Below, piece by piece: positions 63,542 through 64,000 of a DNA stretch of 64,000 nucleotides. Numbering within the stretch: the first letter of the stretch is position 1; each line of letters opens with the position of its first letter. The notes beneath the pieces were generated by a model, which saw nothing but the letters and a program-made list of their open reading frames with translations, did not search any database and was not told the DNA's origin. Origin of the DNA: Balneolales bacterium ANBcel1 (lineage in GTDB: Bacteria; Bacteroidota; Rhodothermia; Balneolales; Natronogracilivirgulaceae); contig JARULB010000001.1 of the NCBI GenBank assembly GCA_029688905.1, positions 186,001-250,000 on the forward strand, written 5' to 3'. Both the position numbers and the translations under genes were made by a program.

Positions 63542-64000
63542 TCAGTCTCGTATTTCAGAAAAATCAAAATCTCCGTTTTCACCTGCTTGAATGATTCTTT
63601 CCAGTTCCTCCACATCGGGGATCTCCAGTTCGGGGCTGCGTTCGGCGGCACGATCCCAGTACTGCTGCGCCGCCTCACGCCGTCCGTGAACAAACAGTAA
63701 CGAGCCCTTGAGCGCCAGTCCGTAGTCGGTTTCGTAACGCTCCAGCGAGGCGTCGATCAGCTCCAGTGACGCGCCGAATTGACCGCGGTAGAACGCCTCC
63801 TGCGCACTCACATAGAGGCGGATGGCTTCCATGGATTGCCCCGCCAGGGCCCGTGCCAGCTGCTCCTCATCCCACTCGGGCTCCGGATCTGGCTCGGGTT
63901 CGGGTTCCGGCGCCTCCCGCGGCAGCAGCATGATATTCAGGCCCTCCAGAAAATCGCCGTGCGCGAGTGCCTGCACTTCAAATTGGAGTACCGGCGGCTC
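63542..64000 (-). CDS. TPR protein, 5' partial
   Basis: The frame is open to the right edge, so the N-terminus is missing; at least 152 residues are visible. A Glu/Pro-rich linker (REAPEPEPEPDPEPEWDEEQ) precedes a TPR-like region (LYVSAQEAFYRGQFGASLEL, ALKGSLLFVHGRREAAQQYW) that mirrors the lipoprotein at 61331-61894. Extended Glu-Pro linkers often bridge distance in the periplasm. It is followed 112 bp later by the LysM/FliF-FliG-like gene on the same strand. I do not recognise a named family. Confidence 0.78.
   Translation of the reverse strand, partial: EPPVLQFEVQALAHGDFLEGLNIMLLPREAPEPEPEPDPEPEWDEEQLARALAGQSMEAIRLYVSAQEAFYRGQFGASLELIDASLERYETDYGLALKGSLLFVHGRREAAQQYWDRAAERSPELEIPDVEELERIIQAGENGDFDFSEIRD

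Noticed and set aside
1-64000. CRISPR array, prophage, insertion sequence or tRNA/rRNA gene
   Set aside because: I saw no regularly spaced repeats, transposase or phage proteins, or tRNA-like cloverleaf sequences on reading through the gaps.

Overview
The window (about 55% GC by eye, no rRNA or tRNA seen) looks like a chromosomal segment of a bacterium of the Bacteroidota/FCB group, most plausibly Balneolota or Rhodothermota. Supporting marks are a SusC/SusD pair, four secreted proteins with type IX secretion C-terminal sorting domains (motif NYPNPFNP), a short ObgE, a TIGR02757 protein, a class I FbaB-type aldolase and a bacterial sphingolipid gene set. The species is not identifiable from the sequence alone.

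Region 1 (1-28465) is a large beta-1,3-glucan (laminarin-type) utilisation locus. It has two GH16 endo-glucanases, a CotH-kinase-like secreted protein, a non-catalytic secreted protein built of three glycan-binding-like repeats, SusD and SusC, two different sugar transporters, a GH17 lipoprotein, a GH149-like phosphorylase, a clan GH-A hydrolase, and two GH3 beta-glucosidases (one cytoplasmic, one lipoprotein). The inferred flow is as follows: GH16 enzymes cut the polymer outside the cell; the repeat protein and SusCD capture and import oligosaccharides; the GH17, GH-A and lipoprotein GH3 enzymes work in the periplasm or at the envelope; a GPH and an MFS sugar-porter carry products through the inner membrane; and the cytoplasmic phosphorylase and GH3 finish the job. 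No dedicated regulator is present in the window, but a palindromic A/T-rich motif recurs in two of the intergenic regions.

Region 2 (28907-36445) holds a divergent UxaE-family epimerase homologue, divergent heme A and heme O synthase genes, fumarase and a fused E1 alpha-beta 2-oxoacid dehydrogenase. Region 3 (36654-41635) looks like a ceramide synthesis set: serine palmitoyltransferase, a bCerS-type acyltransferase, a GT4 glycosyltransferase and a CerR-like reductase.

Region 4 (41656-61234) is mostly housekeeping: MutY, a TIGR02757 protein, an ABC-F ATPase with a long Gly/Ser linker, S21, RadA, a flippase-like membrane protein, FbaB, DusB, SerS, an Lrp regulator, an unknown membrane protein, sigma-54 with a low-complexity insert, a DUF3109 protein, DprA and ObgE.

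Region 5 (61331-64000) is the most unusual part. Two paralogous TPR proteins flank a protein that combines a LysM domain, a segment resembling the FliF ring-building region, a transmembrane helix and a FliG-like cytoplasmic region. The window edge cuts this cluster.
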